A stretch of 64,000 nt of DNA, taken from NCBI GenBank assembly GCA_948474755.1, contig CAOLHI010000020.1, positions 310,001 to 374,000 of the forward strand. Reading direction: 5' to 3'. Below are positions 24,714-35,052 of this stretch, piece by piece. The translations under genes were made by a program, and so were the position numbers. Numbering within the stretch: position 1 is the first letter of the stretch; each line of letters begins with the position of its first letter. The notes beneath the pieces are model-generated. The model saw only the letters and a list, made by a program, of their open reading frames with translations, was not told the DNA's origin and searched no databases. This stretch comes from Ctenosaura bakeri. Lineage: Eukaryota > Chordata > Lepidosauria > Squamata > Iguanidae.

Positions 24714-24916
24714 GGCCTAAATACTACTCTAGTAGAGTCAGCCCTGATTAGCACTTGGATGAGACAGCATCAACAAACTCGCAGGTGCTGTAGGCTATAT
24801 TTCAGAGGAAGGAACTGGCAAAACCACCTCTGAATATTGCTTGCCTAAAAAGACCCTATGAAATTCCTACAATCACCATAAGTAAACAGGTGACTTGAAC
24901 GCACATACACACATAC
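24714..24916 (+). mobile_element. 5S rRNA-derived SINE with BovB-like tail, internally deleted
   Basis: CCTGATTAGCACTTGGATGAGA and GCAGGTGCTGTAGGCTATAT match the 3' part of 5S rRNA. The middle of the 5S-like head is deleted. The body (GGCAAAACCACCTCTGAATA) and tail (CACCATAAGTAAACAGGTGACTT) are shared with the copies at 39865 and 49242. Confidence 0.75.
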
Positions 24917-27743
24917 CCTTGAATGCTCCCACTACAGATTGTTCTTGTGCTGCATGAAAGCAACCTTCCTATTCACACTTGACATCTGTGAAGTTGCCAT
25001 CCTCCCGCTTTTAATTGCAAGCTGTTGCCACACCCTTTCAATGCTGCAATAGTTTTTCTTAGGAGAAGAAACTAGGGACAACAGAGTTGTTATCTGGACT
25101 GGCCCTATCTTGGAGTATCACACCACATTCTTTTTTCCACCTTGCTTATCCATCAATGATGTTAAGTTAACCTGCTAAAATATAGCAACAGCATCATATC
25201 ATCACCTGATAGTATACTTCCCCCTTGCAGCCATTTTGTAGGGGGCATGTCTATGAGCCTTTCTGAGGAAAAAGGTTAAAACTTTATGAAATGCCCATAA
25301 TTTTACACAAATATTACACTTCCAGCCAATGCAGAGACATGAAGCTGTTGCCTTTCAGGCATTGTAGGATCATCTCATTTGTATTTCCTGACCATTCCCC
25401 ATTTCTGCCTGTGCTAGGTAGGAGAGTGAAATATTTAAACACAACAGAAACCAAGCCATGAAGGTTGAAGCAGTAGAAACAGATTACTTGGAGAAGTACA
25501 CAGAAAACAGAGGAGGAAGGAGTAGCCTGCAGAACCTAGTAGCCCAAAATGACAGCCACTTACAACCCAAATGCTTTTGTAATGACATTTATAAGCTTTG
25601 AGAGTTTTTCCAAGAGAAGCAACAAATTATTGGGGGGACAGTTTTACTGCCCCATTTGCATTAATTGTTTATTTTCACATGCATACAAACAGGGAATTGA
25701 CCTGGATGGGTGGTTTGCAACTGCCCCATAACTGTAAATCTAACTACTGACTTTCTGGGCAGCACAATCTGGAATAGATCCCAACAACTGCATAAAAAAA
25801 TTACATCTTCAGTTTGTTCTTCTCTTACAGCATGCTGAGTATTCAAATTACATGCTGCAGTTATCTAAAATGCTTGAGTGCGCCCCAGGACCACAAGACT
25901 CGCCACTGAAAATGGCTGCAGTGGGAAGGAGATGTAGGTTGTGTTGTCCTTTACATTTATCCATAATTCAGATCCATCATGCTGACCAGGAATAATCCAT
26001 ACTCTTTGATCAAATGCCATTTATGTAAAAAGATAGTCTGTGAATGTGAACCTCTTTCTTTGAAAAGAAATTAGCACGAGCTTTTGTGACTTTCAATGAA
26101 CTTCATACCTAGATATAACTCACACCTAGACTATTCTCTAAAAGGCATTCATGAACATGAGTTCCCTGTTTGGTTTGGAGCTTTTTATTTGTTTGTTTTT
26201 GCTTCTGACATCACTCCCAACTAGACATGTGTAACTGGTGAATTTTGTCATGTTTAGATTGTTAAGACAGTTGGCAGTCCGCCACACCCAAGAAATCACA
26301 CTCTGGTACTGTTCTTAGGAAATCAAATATCCAGCTATTCACACTGTCCAAATTAACCTGTCAATATAACTTGAAGGAAGTTCTAGTTCCTTTCAGCAAC
26401 ATGGTCAGAACTCTTCTAATTAAAGGCAGAGTTTGGAAGGGGAGACAGAGAGTAGCAAGAAATCTATGAACAATGTGAAACCCACTGGAAAGTCACACCT
26501 ATCATGACAATGTGCTGCCATGGAAGCAATGGTCAACAGTTTATGATAGAATGGAACATACAAAAGAAACAAGGTAGCTATTATAATCAGGACAATTTAA
26601 GTTATTGACTTTATCACGAACAGAAAAAAGTGCCGCTGAAGCCAGGAATGACTGCTGATGTATTCAGGAGAGAGTGTGCCGTTCACAAATTGAACATAAG
26701 AAGGCTGGGAGAAGTGTAGGTTACAAATTTCTAGATGTATATTATTTGCACCGTTTGAATCCACCCATAGATAGCATTTCAGTTAGACTATTTGGACAGT
26801 GACAGAACAAAATGCATTGTTAGATGTCCCCTGAGAAGTTTGATTCTGATCAGAAGTTTGCCCAGTATCAAATATCAGCATTTTGAAAAATGTCCAAATC
26901 TATCACTGGAAAAATACCTGTAAAAGTTATAGGTGACACAAATAAGTAAAGCTGTCTCATAGCAATGCTACAAAAATTTAGTAAGTTATCTTTTAAGAAT
27001 GTACCTATACCACTAAATTTTCACCCTCTATAGTTAAACATAGTGCAAGGTGCTTTGGCATTCTGTATAACATTCTGTTTTTAGAGTCCTCTTTCTGAAA
27101 GCCAATACCTCATTAAAGGGATACTAATGTTCTCTTTATATCTCTTGCTTACATTTCTATCTGCCACCATCCTGGCTCCAGTCCCATCCTCTGTGATGAT
27201 TGGACTCTTTTTCTGTTCTTTTTGCTTTTAAACTATATTTGTTCATATTCACCTTAGAGTAATTTATTCTGGAAGTGCCATTTTCTGAATAGTCCATAAA
27301 GCTACATAACACACACATGCCTCTGGATTCTCTGTACAGTTTTCTTGAGTTGCACTAAATCATTTAGTGTCTGTATCAGATAATCAGTGATCACCAAATC
27401 TAAAATTAAGATAACCAGTAATAAAACACACCAAAAAACGCACTCTGTTAAACATAGGCAAGAAGTAAAAAGAACATTGCCCAGCTCAGAATGTTTATTC
27501 ATTTCTGTGATCAGTGAGAAGTTTCATGGCTTCCAGAGAAGTCCCATCCCTCACCAGACTTGGTGTCCTTTGGATAGAAGTCGTTATGACACTGTGTTAA
27601 AAGCACAGAGGTCTCAGGTCATAGAAAGCAGCACTGTTTAAATACTCCAACAGACTGTCAAATCCATTGCTCACAACTGGATCTCCAAAAAGCGAAAGCT
27701 CCTCAAAATTGCCAATGTTTTGAGCTTGCAAGCCCCCAAGGTT
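24917..27743. other. No gene recognised
   Basis: About 2.8 kb of AT-rich sequence with no recognisable exon, RNA gene or repeat family. Confidence 0.4.
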
Positions 27744-28172
27744 CATAGAATCATAGAAATGTAGAGCTGGAAGAGACTACAGGGGCCATCCAGTCCAACC
27801 CCCTGCCATGCAGGAACACCCTCAAAGCAATCCCGACAGATGACCATCAAGCCTCTGCTTGAAAACCTCCAAGGAAGGAGACTCCACTACACTCTGAGGC
27901 AGCAGATTCCACTGCCGGACAGCCCTGACTGTCAGGAAGTTCTTCCTGAGGTTCAGGTGGAATCTCCTTTCCTGCAGCTTGAATCCATTGCTCCTTGTAC
28001 TGGTCTCTGGAGCAGCGGTAAACAAGCCCTCTCCTTCCTCTATATGGCATCCCTTCAGATATTTAAACATGGCTATCATGTCCCCTCTTAACCTTCTCTT
28101 CTGCAGACTAAACATAGCCAGCTCTCTAAGTCTATCCTCATAGGGCATGGCTTCCTTTTCAGTCCTTTGCAT
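27744..28172 (-). mobile_element. CR1 LINE 3' end with partial ORF2, minus strand
   Basis: The minus-strand frame 28172-27822 (about 116 codons) matches the CR1 ORF2p C-terminus: RRLRGDMIAMFKYLKG, then GFKLQERRFHLNLRKNF, then VRQWNLLPQSVVESPSLEVF. The 3' end carries the CR1 tail motif (complement of TTCATAGAATCATAGAA at 27744-27760). The element is 5'-truncated but the frame is intact in this segment, so it is younger than the 15247 copy. Not a host gene. Confidence 0.9.
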
Positions 28173-28493
28173 CTCACCAGGAGGATGTATCTAGTCATAG
28201 ACAACTAACCCCTCAGCTAGGAAAAAGAGACTTTGCCTCTTTCAGAGCTTGAAAAGTCTACTTTAAAAAAAAAAAAAAAACCCACATACACACCTCCTCA
28301 AAACTCTAGCCACTACAGCCTCTGGCTATACTGTCTGTAGTATTATGGGGACAGTAATCTAAAATTTAACTTTTCCAACTGCTGTCCACATCCTTTCAGA
28401 AGACCTAAGGAAAATCCGGCTTACCAAGAGCAACGAGCCACAAATCTTCCCCTTAAGTATTATCTGCTTACTTTGCAACAGAATTCTCCTAAA

Positions 28494-28632
28494 GCTGCAC
28501 TTCTCAAGCTAGCTAATGTGGTAGACTGGGAGTTTCATCCCTATTTATGCCATACTATTAACATATATTATAACATATTTACAGACAGACCAGCAGCCAA
28601 AGGCTGGCAGACCACCACTTTGAGCAGCAGTG
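28494..28632. mobile_element. Short hAT-like element
   Basis: The left end CTGCACTTCTCAAGCT and right end ACCACTTTGAGCAGCAGTG are imperfect inverted repeats of the CAGTGCTTCTCAA type. GACCAGCAGCCAAAGGCTGG is shared in type with related copies. Flanking duplications not resolved. Confidence 0.45.
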
Positions 28633-29343
28633 TCCTAAAGTATTTATTGGCTCTGTTAATCTTCTTCAGTCCAAACTTCCAAGTCTTACCACATTAAATT
28701 CTTTTTAAAAAAAGATAAAACAACAAGAGGAAGGAATACACATATCAATAACACATGAAGAACTGCTACAAAGATAGAGAAGTTAAAAGTAACAAAAAGT
28801 AACAAAAGGCAGGGCCTAGACATATCTTGGGTGCAGACTTTCACCATTTCAAAGGGGGACCAAACAACTGAAACAAAAAGAAAGAGATTAAGGTCGAGAA
28901 TAACCATGATGCCTCAAGTCCTTGTGGAATCATGATAGTCTGGATTTTAAATAGAGGTGGCAGGAAAGTAAAGCTGAATTTCTTCCAACCATCACTGTTT
29001 TTTAGCAGCTTTTCTCCTGGAATGAGTAACTTTCCATCACAGAAGAAAAATGAAGTTACAAAGTAGGTCCCCAGCCTTCCAAGACCTTTGTATCTGACAG
29101 CAACCGACACTTCACCTACAATAGTCTAGCTTTGCCCAGTGGGCCACTTTAAATATTATATATTTCTTTACTACACAGAAGGCATTTCCAAAATTGTAGG
29201 AGCAAAAAATATAAAATGCAAAGAACCATGACTTTCTGAGCTACGACTGCAGGATCCTTCCTAAGCATTTTGATCTGTTTGCTTTGTCATATCACATCAC
29301 ACACTTTTCTCTTCCCACCCCCATTAAATCATATTTTATGGTA
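28633..29343. other. No gene recognised
   Basis: AT-rich sequence with overlapping short open frames on the minus strand (28686-29110) that show no recognisable features. Confidence 0.4.
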
Positions 29344-29582
29344 GTTTTACAGTGAATGGCTTTATGTGCCCTCAACTGAATTCTGATTTACAGGAACCTA
29401 AGATGAAACTATTGGGAGCAGGTAGCAACAGACGAGGTTTGCCACTGCCTTCTTCTAAGGCTGAAAGAATATGACTTGGCCAAGGTAACCAAGTGAGTTT
29501 CCATGGCTGAATGAGGATTCAGACACAAGTCTCCCAGAGTCTTAGTCTAACACTCAAACCTTTACACTATGCTGGCTCTCAG
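29344..29582 (-). mobile_element. tRNA-derived SINE (Sauria-like), minus strand
   Basis: On the minus strand it reads GAGAGCCAGCATAGTGTAAA, then TTGAGTGTTAGACTAAGACT, the core TCAGCCATGGAAACTCACTTGG and a 3' tail ending near 29344. The A-box/B-box tRNA-like head is near the right edge. Confidence 0.75.
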
Positions 29583-30689
29583 CTTTTTTCCAAAACTACT
29601 TAAATGTGCAAATATTTACAGTACTGTTTACATATACAGGGCCTGAAATCTCTGAAGAAAATTTATTTTCCCATTGACCCACACCAGTCCCCCAAAACTA
29701 GAAAGTGAACCTTTGCACAAAATGAATGTATGTAGAGGCTGCTCACTTACAAAGGTGTTAAGATAATGAGAGATTATATGTGCTTTGTCTGTACTGTACA
29801 TGAAGTGCAGGAGGTATATCTGAAAAGTGACCCAGAAACCACACTCAGAAAATTACCATTGATTAGGATAAATATTTAACCTTTCCATAACATGAAGATC
29901 ATTCAGATCATTCATTCAGTTCACTCATTCATTCTGGCTGAATTTGAAATAACTCTAGGAGATAGGATTCAGCTTCTTTAAAGTTCAGACTAAATACTGG
30001 AGTGTATTAAACATGCCATCATCAAAGGAGCCACTGCAGCCACTGTTTACAGGTACAACCATGGTTTAAAATCACCAGCAGAATCAGATTCACAAACCAG
30101 CTGAGCAGAAAACATACATATCTTTATCAGTGTGAGCAAACAGGAGTGAGTTATTCTACACTAAATGCACATGTGCCATTTTGGCCACTGCCCAAATCTG
30201 TCAGGCTCCTCATGGATTAAGGGGCTGCCTTCCATTTCCTTGGTAGGACTGAACCAGATTTGTTAGATTGAACCATCTCACTGTCATCAGGTCAGTAAGT
30301 AATTCTTTTCTTCCCACTTCTTGGTATGCAATATGTATTTATTTTTCACTATCCTTTCTTTGTAATTTCTCAACTATCAAAATCTTTGCTTTTAAGACTT
30401 TGTAAGACTGTGTTTGGTTTGGGGTGTCTTTGCATTTTGTTGTTGTTTTTTCCTTGCTGGATCCAAACTATTTTAACCACTTTGACAAAAAGTACCCCAT
30501 GTTATTTCATCCATGTCATTTCAATCGGAAATAAAGTCCATAAAAGAAGAAAGGAAAAGTGAATGCATAAAAACCTTTGTTGCAGAAGATAACGAAAGAC
30601 TATCCTACTTTAGATATGACCAGCCTTTCTTTTTCCAAGGGCAGTTTTTGGGAGGTTCCTCTCTTCCACAAGTTTTCCATCAGGAGAAA
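29583..30689. other. No gene recognised
   Basis: AT-rich sequence passing into the CpG shore. A TTGTTGCAG acceptor-like site near 30575 opens into a frame of about 65 codons on the plus strand (to 30773), but I do not recognise the product. Confidence 0.35.
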
Positions 30690-31665
30690 CTTCAGCGTGT
30701 TACTTTTCGCACCTCGAAGGAAAGCGTAGTAGGTCAAAAAGATTGCACGGCTGGCCACACCGTTCTTGTGTAGACTTTCTTCGGAAGCACGACATCCTCT
30801 GCGTAGAGCCACTCATTCTATCCAGGCTTTGTCCGGAAAATCTCCAAGGAACGAGATCCTACGACCTTGGCGAAACGAAGCCTCTTCCAGCGCTAACCTC
30901 CAGGAGCCCACGGCTCCGGCTCTTCTGCTCCAGTCCAAGCCCACCTTCTTGCAATACGAGCCCATTATTTCCTCCCTCTGATTTTCAGCAGTTATGGTGA
31001 ACAAGCACCCTTTCCCTTTGTTCTCCCAGCCATTAGCGGGTATGTGTGTCTCCGTAATACAAATGCACACACCCCCAAAACCGACCGCAGTCCTTCATCT
31101 ACAAAGTGAGAGTTGCTGCCTGGGACATCACACACCCTCCGGGGCTCTCGGGCCAACGCTCGCGCCAGATCCTCTTCAGCCCGCCCGCCCCCGCCCGCCC
31201 TCTCCCTTCCTCCTCGAAGCCCCCAGCCAGAGACCCAAAGGTTACCCGCACCTACTTGCGCTTAGGAGGCACTCGGTAAACCGTCGAAAGCAGCTGGCCG
31301 AAGAAGAAGAAGAAGACCCATCTTCCATGTCTGGCCCTAACGCGAGGGGTGCGGAGGAAACAGGGAAGGGGGGAACGACGCCTCTTTGTTGTTGTTGCTG
31401 CCGCCGCCGATGCCGCCGATGCCCGAAAAGCCCGCTTCTGCTGCCTCCGGGGCCCTCGCCGCGGGCGGCTCCTCTGCCTTCCCCTCCGGCCGCTCCCGAC
31501 GCTTGAAACCTACCGGACCAGAAGCCGGGGGACCGAGCCAGGCTGAGAAGCGGCGTGCCGGGCGGCGATCGCGTCCGCCGATGACGACGGCCGCCGGCGC
31601 CTTTGGAAGGTGATGGCGGGATGAAGGAGGAGGAGGAGGATGGGAGAAAGTCGCCTCCCGTTGTT

Positions 31666-31689
31666 GCCGCCGCCGCCGCCGCCGCCGCC
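31666..31689. repeat. (GCC)8 trinucleotide repeat in the CpG island
   Basis: Perfect 24-bp run. On the minus strand it reads GGC, giving poly-Ala or poly-Gly depending on frame. Confidence 0.95.
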
Positions 31690-31723
31690 ACGGTAGACAA
31701 TCAAGGGAGCTGCACCCGCTGCT

Positions 31724-31744
31724 GCCGCCGCCGCCGCCGCCGCC
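31724..31744. repeat. (GCC)7 trinucleotide repeat in the CpG island
   Basis: Perfect 21-bp run, 34 bp after the first. Confidence 0.95.
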
Positions 31745-32033
31745 TCCACCGCTGCTCCAGCATCTCGCGCTGATGCTTCGCTCGCTTTCTCCCCTCCTCC
31801 CTCCTCCGCTCCCTCCCTCCCTCCCGGGGGGACTTGGGAGACGGAACGGAGAAGAGGAGGGAAGAAGAAGAGGCGACGGCAAGAAGTGAAAGGAAGGCGA
31901 TGGGGAAGGGGAGGGGAAGGAGGCGGCTCCGGGAGTTGCCACTGCTCTGCCGGGAACGATGCTGCCAGAGCCTTGTCCCCGCCGCGCAGGACCTGCGCCG
32001 AGCCGCCCGGCCGCTTCCCGAGGAAGGAGCCCC

Positions 32034-32057
32034 GCCGCCGCCGCCGCCGCCGCCGCC
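32034..32057. repeat. (GCC)8 trinucleotide repeat in the CpG island
   Basis: Perfect 24-bp run. A separate (ACC)n run of about 24 bp follows near 32476-32499. Confidence 0.95.
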
Positions 32058-33281
32058 TCGCCCTCCTCCGGCCGGGGGAGTGGAAAGAACTGGGGCCGGG
32101 CTTTTCCCTCCCTCGGGCCCTGCAGACGAGGAGAGGGGGAGGGCGGCTCAGGGGCGGGCTAAGCGCGCTTTCTCGAGGTTGGCCACAGCGCTCCCTCCCA
32201 CCCTTTCCGCGGGAGTTTGAGGCAGGATGTTTGCAAGCGAGGCGGCGACCAAAGGGACCGGGTCAGTCGCTGGGCCGCCCAGGAGTGGGAAAGGCCGCCA
32301 AAAGTTCCCTTCCCGCCTTGAGGGTTCCACGAATCCCCTGCGAGGCAGCCTTTCCCTTCAGTCCTTTCCCTGACTGTGGTGAGGAAACAACAGCTCTGAA
32401 CGAGGGTTAACGTCGCTTCCTCGGCTCTCCCCCCCCCCAGACCTTGGCGATAAAAACACGTCTGCGTCCAAACCCCCACCACCACCACCACCACCACCTC
32501 CTCCCTTGCGTTCCTTCTCGGCGACATAACTATTTCTCTGTCTGTAGAAACGAGGCTTGTGGGGGATGGAAAAAACGTATCACAGCCGACAGCGCGCCTT
32601 CCACTTCACCGCCAAGGCCGCCGAAGGGGAAGCCGCCCAGTGGCGGAGCTTAGCCGGCTTCAGCCACGCCCCTCCCTCGCCTCCCCCTCAGGCTGAGCCG
32701 GGACCGGCCTTGAGGTGGCCACCTGGAGAAAGGAAGGCAGAGAGAGGAAGGCGCCCCTCACGGAGGTCTTTTTCCCTCCTGTTTGAACCGTCAAAAGTCT
32801 GGTCAAAAAAAGAGGCGCGCCTGGGCCGAGGGAAAGAGCACACTCCTCCCCAGAGGCACTTGGCAAAAGTTTTCACCATTCATGAACAGCCGTGTTTCTC
32901 CGGCTTTGTTCTCCTCTTGAACATGAAAAGCTCCACAGGTGGAGGGGGGCGGGTTGCTGGCTTAAACTTGAGAAAGGGTATCCCTCCCTTTTTCCATTTA
33001 TATTTGTTGTCGAGGCGTATCTCGCCTTTCTCCCAGAATGGCACCCAAAGGGGCTCACAATGAAAGCTGAAACAAAATAGCTCGAGGAATGGGTGATGCA
33101 ATGGCAAAACGACAACTTTTGTCTACGCTCGAGGGAAAGGCGCCCTTTCCTCTCCCGAAGGGCGCTCGTCCGGGCCTGAGCTGCGGCGTTCCGACTAAAG
33201 CTATGGCCCTCCACAGGCTCTGGGGGAGGGGGAGCAGGCCCCGCACGGGACCCCCGAAGCGGTGAACTCCAGAGTAAAGGG

Positions 33282-33287
33282 CACGTG
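33282..33287. promoter_or_regulatory. CACGTG E-box within a 12-bp palindrome
   Basis: GGGCACGTGCCC (33279-33290) is a perfect palindrome around the canonical E-box. Two more CACGTG sites lie at 33618-33623 and 34045-34050. bHLH-ZIP factors (MYC/MAX, USF families) recognise this motif; binding here is inferred. Confidence 0.5.
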
Positions 33288-33385
33288 CCCACTCCGGGAG
33301 AGTCTGGCGTGCGCCGCCAAGGAAAAGAGGAAGCCAAGGCCTAAAGGCCGCCCCCTTTGAGAGAGGGCTGAGTCCGGCTCTCAGA

Positions 33386-33544
33386 GGCCATTTCCGCACT
33401 AGCGTGTTATAGCGTGATGATTCCACTTTCAACATCCTCTGGAATCCTGGGGTTTGCAGTTCCGGGAAGGGCGCAAACCCCAGGATTCCAGAGGATGTTG
33501 AAAGTGGGATCATCCCGCTATAACACGCTAGTGCGGAAATGGCC
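33386..33544. mobile_element. Palindromic 3-bp-TSD element, copy 4 (CpG-rich, in island)
   Basis: 159 bp, starting GGCCATTTCCGCACTAGCG and ending in the complement CGCTAGTGCGGAAATGGCC. Flanked by AGA at 33383-33385 and 33545-33547. The arms are almost perfect inverted repeats of about 70 bp around a loop of about 15 bp. About eight CpG sites remain. Confidence 0.92.
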
Positions 33545-33722
33545 AGAGAAAGCGCTGTCTTCCTAACAGAAGTCGGCTTCAAAAGGCTTCCCGGAACACT
33601 TCGCACAAACTCGGAGACACGTGCCCAGGAAATGCTGGTCCGCTGCAAGGGGCTGAGAGAGTTCCTGAGGCCAGTCACGCGTCCTTTCCCGGGCGGGAGG
33701 GACCCAGAGCACCGGGGTGGTT

Positions 33723-33905
33723 AACTGCCGCCAAGTCGCCTTCGACTGACGGCAACCATCCACCGCCGAGGTCTCGCAAGCTCAGAGCAGTGGCTCCCTT
33801 AAGGCCATCCACCAGAAACTCGCCCTTCTTCGTCGGCGTGGTCTTCTCCCAGAGCTCCGTCCCACCCAAGTACACCAGCTCCTTCTCGCCCATCCAGCCC
33901 TTCGG
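33723..33905 (-). mobile_element. BovB-like 3' fragment inside the CpG island, minus strand
   Basis: The plus-strand text GCCAAGTCGCCTTCGACTGA then CGGCAACC, and GAGGTCTCGCAAGCTCAGAG, is a CpG-rich version of the reversed BovB 3' end seen at 58985 (CAGGTCTTCCAAACTCAGAG). It explains the coding-looking minus-strand frame here. Confidence 0.5.
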
Positions 33906-34265
33906 GTAGGGCTCAGGGGCTGGCGCGGGTAGGAGGCAAAAAAAAAAGAAGCGAAAGAGGAGCCCTGCGCCCTCCCTCACCTGAGCGCGCGCCGCCCAGG
34001 TTGCAGGCGGCGAAGCCCGCCACGCGCCGGGGGAGGAGCGAGTCCACGTGAGCTCAGGTGAGCGGGGGCGCCTTGCGAGCTCTGGGCCGGGCGCCAGAGC
34101 TCTCGCCCTCGCCCAGAGAGACGCCCCCTCCCCTTGCAGCCAGCAGCGCTCTTGGCGGACAAGGCGCCGAGACGGGATCTCGCTGCTTTTCCCGCACAGG
34201 CAGCCGAACGCCAGCAGGGCTAAGGCGAGGCGCGCGTCCACGGCAGGATAATGCGCAAACGCCTT

Positions 34266-34369
34266 CACTTTTTCTTGGCGAGGGCCCTTCCGAAACTGCA
34301 AACCCCAGGATTCCAGAGGAGGTTGAAAGTGGGATCATCGCGCTATAACAGGCTAGTGCGGAAATGGCC
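34266..34369. mobile_element. Palindromic 3-bp-TSD element, copy 5 (right half, in island)
   Basis: It begins inside the loop (CACTTTTTCTTGGCGAGGGC) and runs through one arm to GTGCGGAAATGGCC. The loop piece is the reverse complement of the loop of copy 6, about 300 bp away. The left arm is absent. Confidence 0.85.
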
Positions 34370-34562
34370 GAAGTTTTCTCTCTGCAGGCATCTAGCCCCC
34401 GTGCCCCCCGCCCTCTCCGAACAAGTGCCTACGTGATTTAGAACCTGAGCCCCCTTGGGAGCGAGCCAAGCTCAGCACTGCCGTCGTGGGGGGGGCGCAC
34501 GCAGAGTAAACTGCTCCGGGGGGGGGGTTGGTAAAAAACAAAACCTGCCTTTCGCAGACAAT

Positions 34563-34752
34563 GGCCATTTCCGCACTAGCGTGTTATAGCGCGATGATTC
34601 CACTTTCAACCTCCTCTGGAATCCTGGGGTTTGCAGTTTCGGGAGGGCCCTCGCCAAGAAAAAGTGGCCCTCCCGAAACTGCAAATCCCAGGATTCCAGA
34701 GGATGTTGAAAGTGGAATCATCGCGCTATAACATGCTAGTGCGGAAATGGCC
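34563..34752. mobile_element. Palindromic 3-bp-TSD element, copy 6 (CpG-rich, in island)
   Basis: 190 bp, ends GGCCATTTCCGCACTAGCG and CATGCTAGTGCGGAAATGGCC, flanked by AAT at 34560-34562 and 34753-34755. The loop carries GGGCCCTCGCCAAGAAAAAG, shared with copy 5. About ten CpG sites remain. Confidence 0.92.
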
Positions 34753-35052
34753 AATGCAAAACGCCGTCGGGGAAAAAAATAGTCGCGGCAGGTCCGCTTC
34801 TTCCAAATGGAGTCGACTTATTTTGCATCCCTCGGTCCTCCGGTGGGAACGGCCGCCCTCGGGGAACTGTCCCTTCCTCCTGGCGATCGTTTACTGTCTG
34901 CGAAGAAGGAAAAACTTCTTTTTTAACAAAACCTTTTCGATCTTTCTGGTTATGCGCTGGTCATTTAGGTTCTCATTTCTTTTTTACATTTTATAGTTAG
35001 TAGAGCAGAAAATCGTTCACGTTTTCCCACCTGTCTGGACCGTATGAAGTTG

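Larger units (their letters stand above)
30690..34890. promoter_or_regulatory. CpG island, probable (possibly bidirectional) gene promoter
   Basis: CpG dinucleotides, rare elsewhere in the window, become frequent from about 30.7 kb. They are dense at about 31.1-32.7 kb and again at 33.0-34.9 kb. The core holds GC boxes (CCGCCCGCCCCCGCCC near 31180, GGGGCGGG near 32151), three (GCC)n runs and no clear TATA box, the usual make-up of a vertebrate broad promoter with 5' UTR/first exon. Splice-donor-like sites occur on both strands: minus-strand CCG|GTAGGT with exon end at 31514, minus-strand CAG|GTGAGG with exon end at 33981, and plus-strand CAG|GTGAGC at 34057/34058. I do not recognise any encoded protein. 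The long open frames here are alanine, glycine, proline or arginine runs caused by GC-rich repeats. Three palindromic transposons and a BovB fragment lie inside the right half. Confidence 0.85.

Noticed and set aside
31242..32410. Long open frames on both strands (up to about 200 codons) in the CpG island
   Set aside because: They are Ala, Gly, Pro, Ser or Arg runs produced by (GCC)n and GC-rich sequence, overlap on both strands, and several begin at non-ATG codons. No domain is recognisable.
33386..33544. CACTA (CMC/EnSpm) assignment because CACTA occurs near the ends and the duplication is 3 bp
   Set aside because: CACTA lies 12 bases inside the terminus, not at the end, so the match is probably coincidental.
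33675..34301. Minus-strand frame with a hydrophobic stretch (ARLALALLAFGCLCG) resembling a signal peptide, then a Lys/Glu-rich part
   Set aside because: The start of the frame lies in palindromic copy 5, there is no good ATG before the hydrophobic stretch, and the right part is explained by a BovB 3' fragment. Possible but unsupported as a gene.
34054..34338. Recurrent peptide MIPLSTSSGILGF in several open frames
   Set aside because: It is translated from the arm of the palindromic transposon at many places and is not a protein domain.
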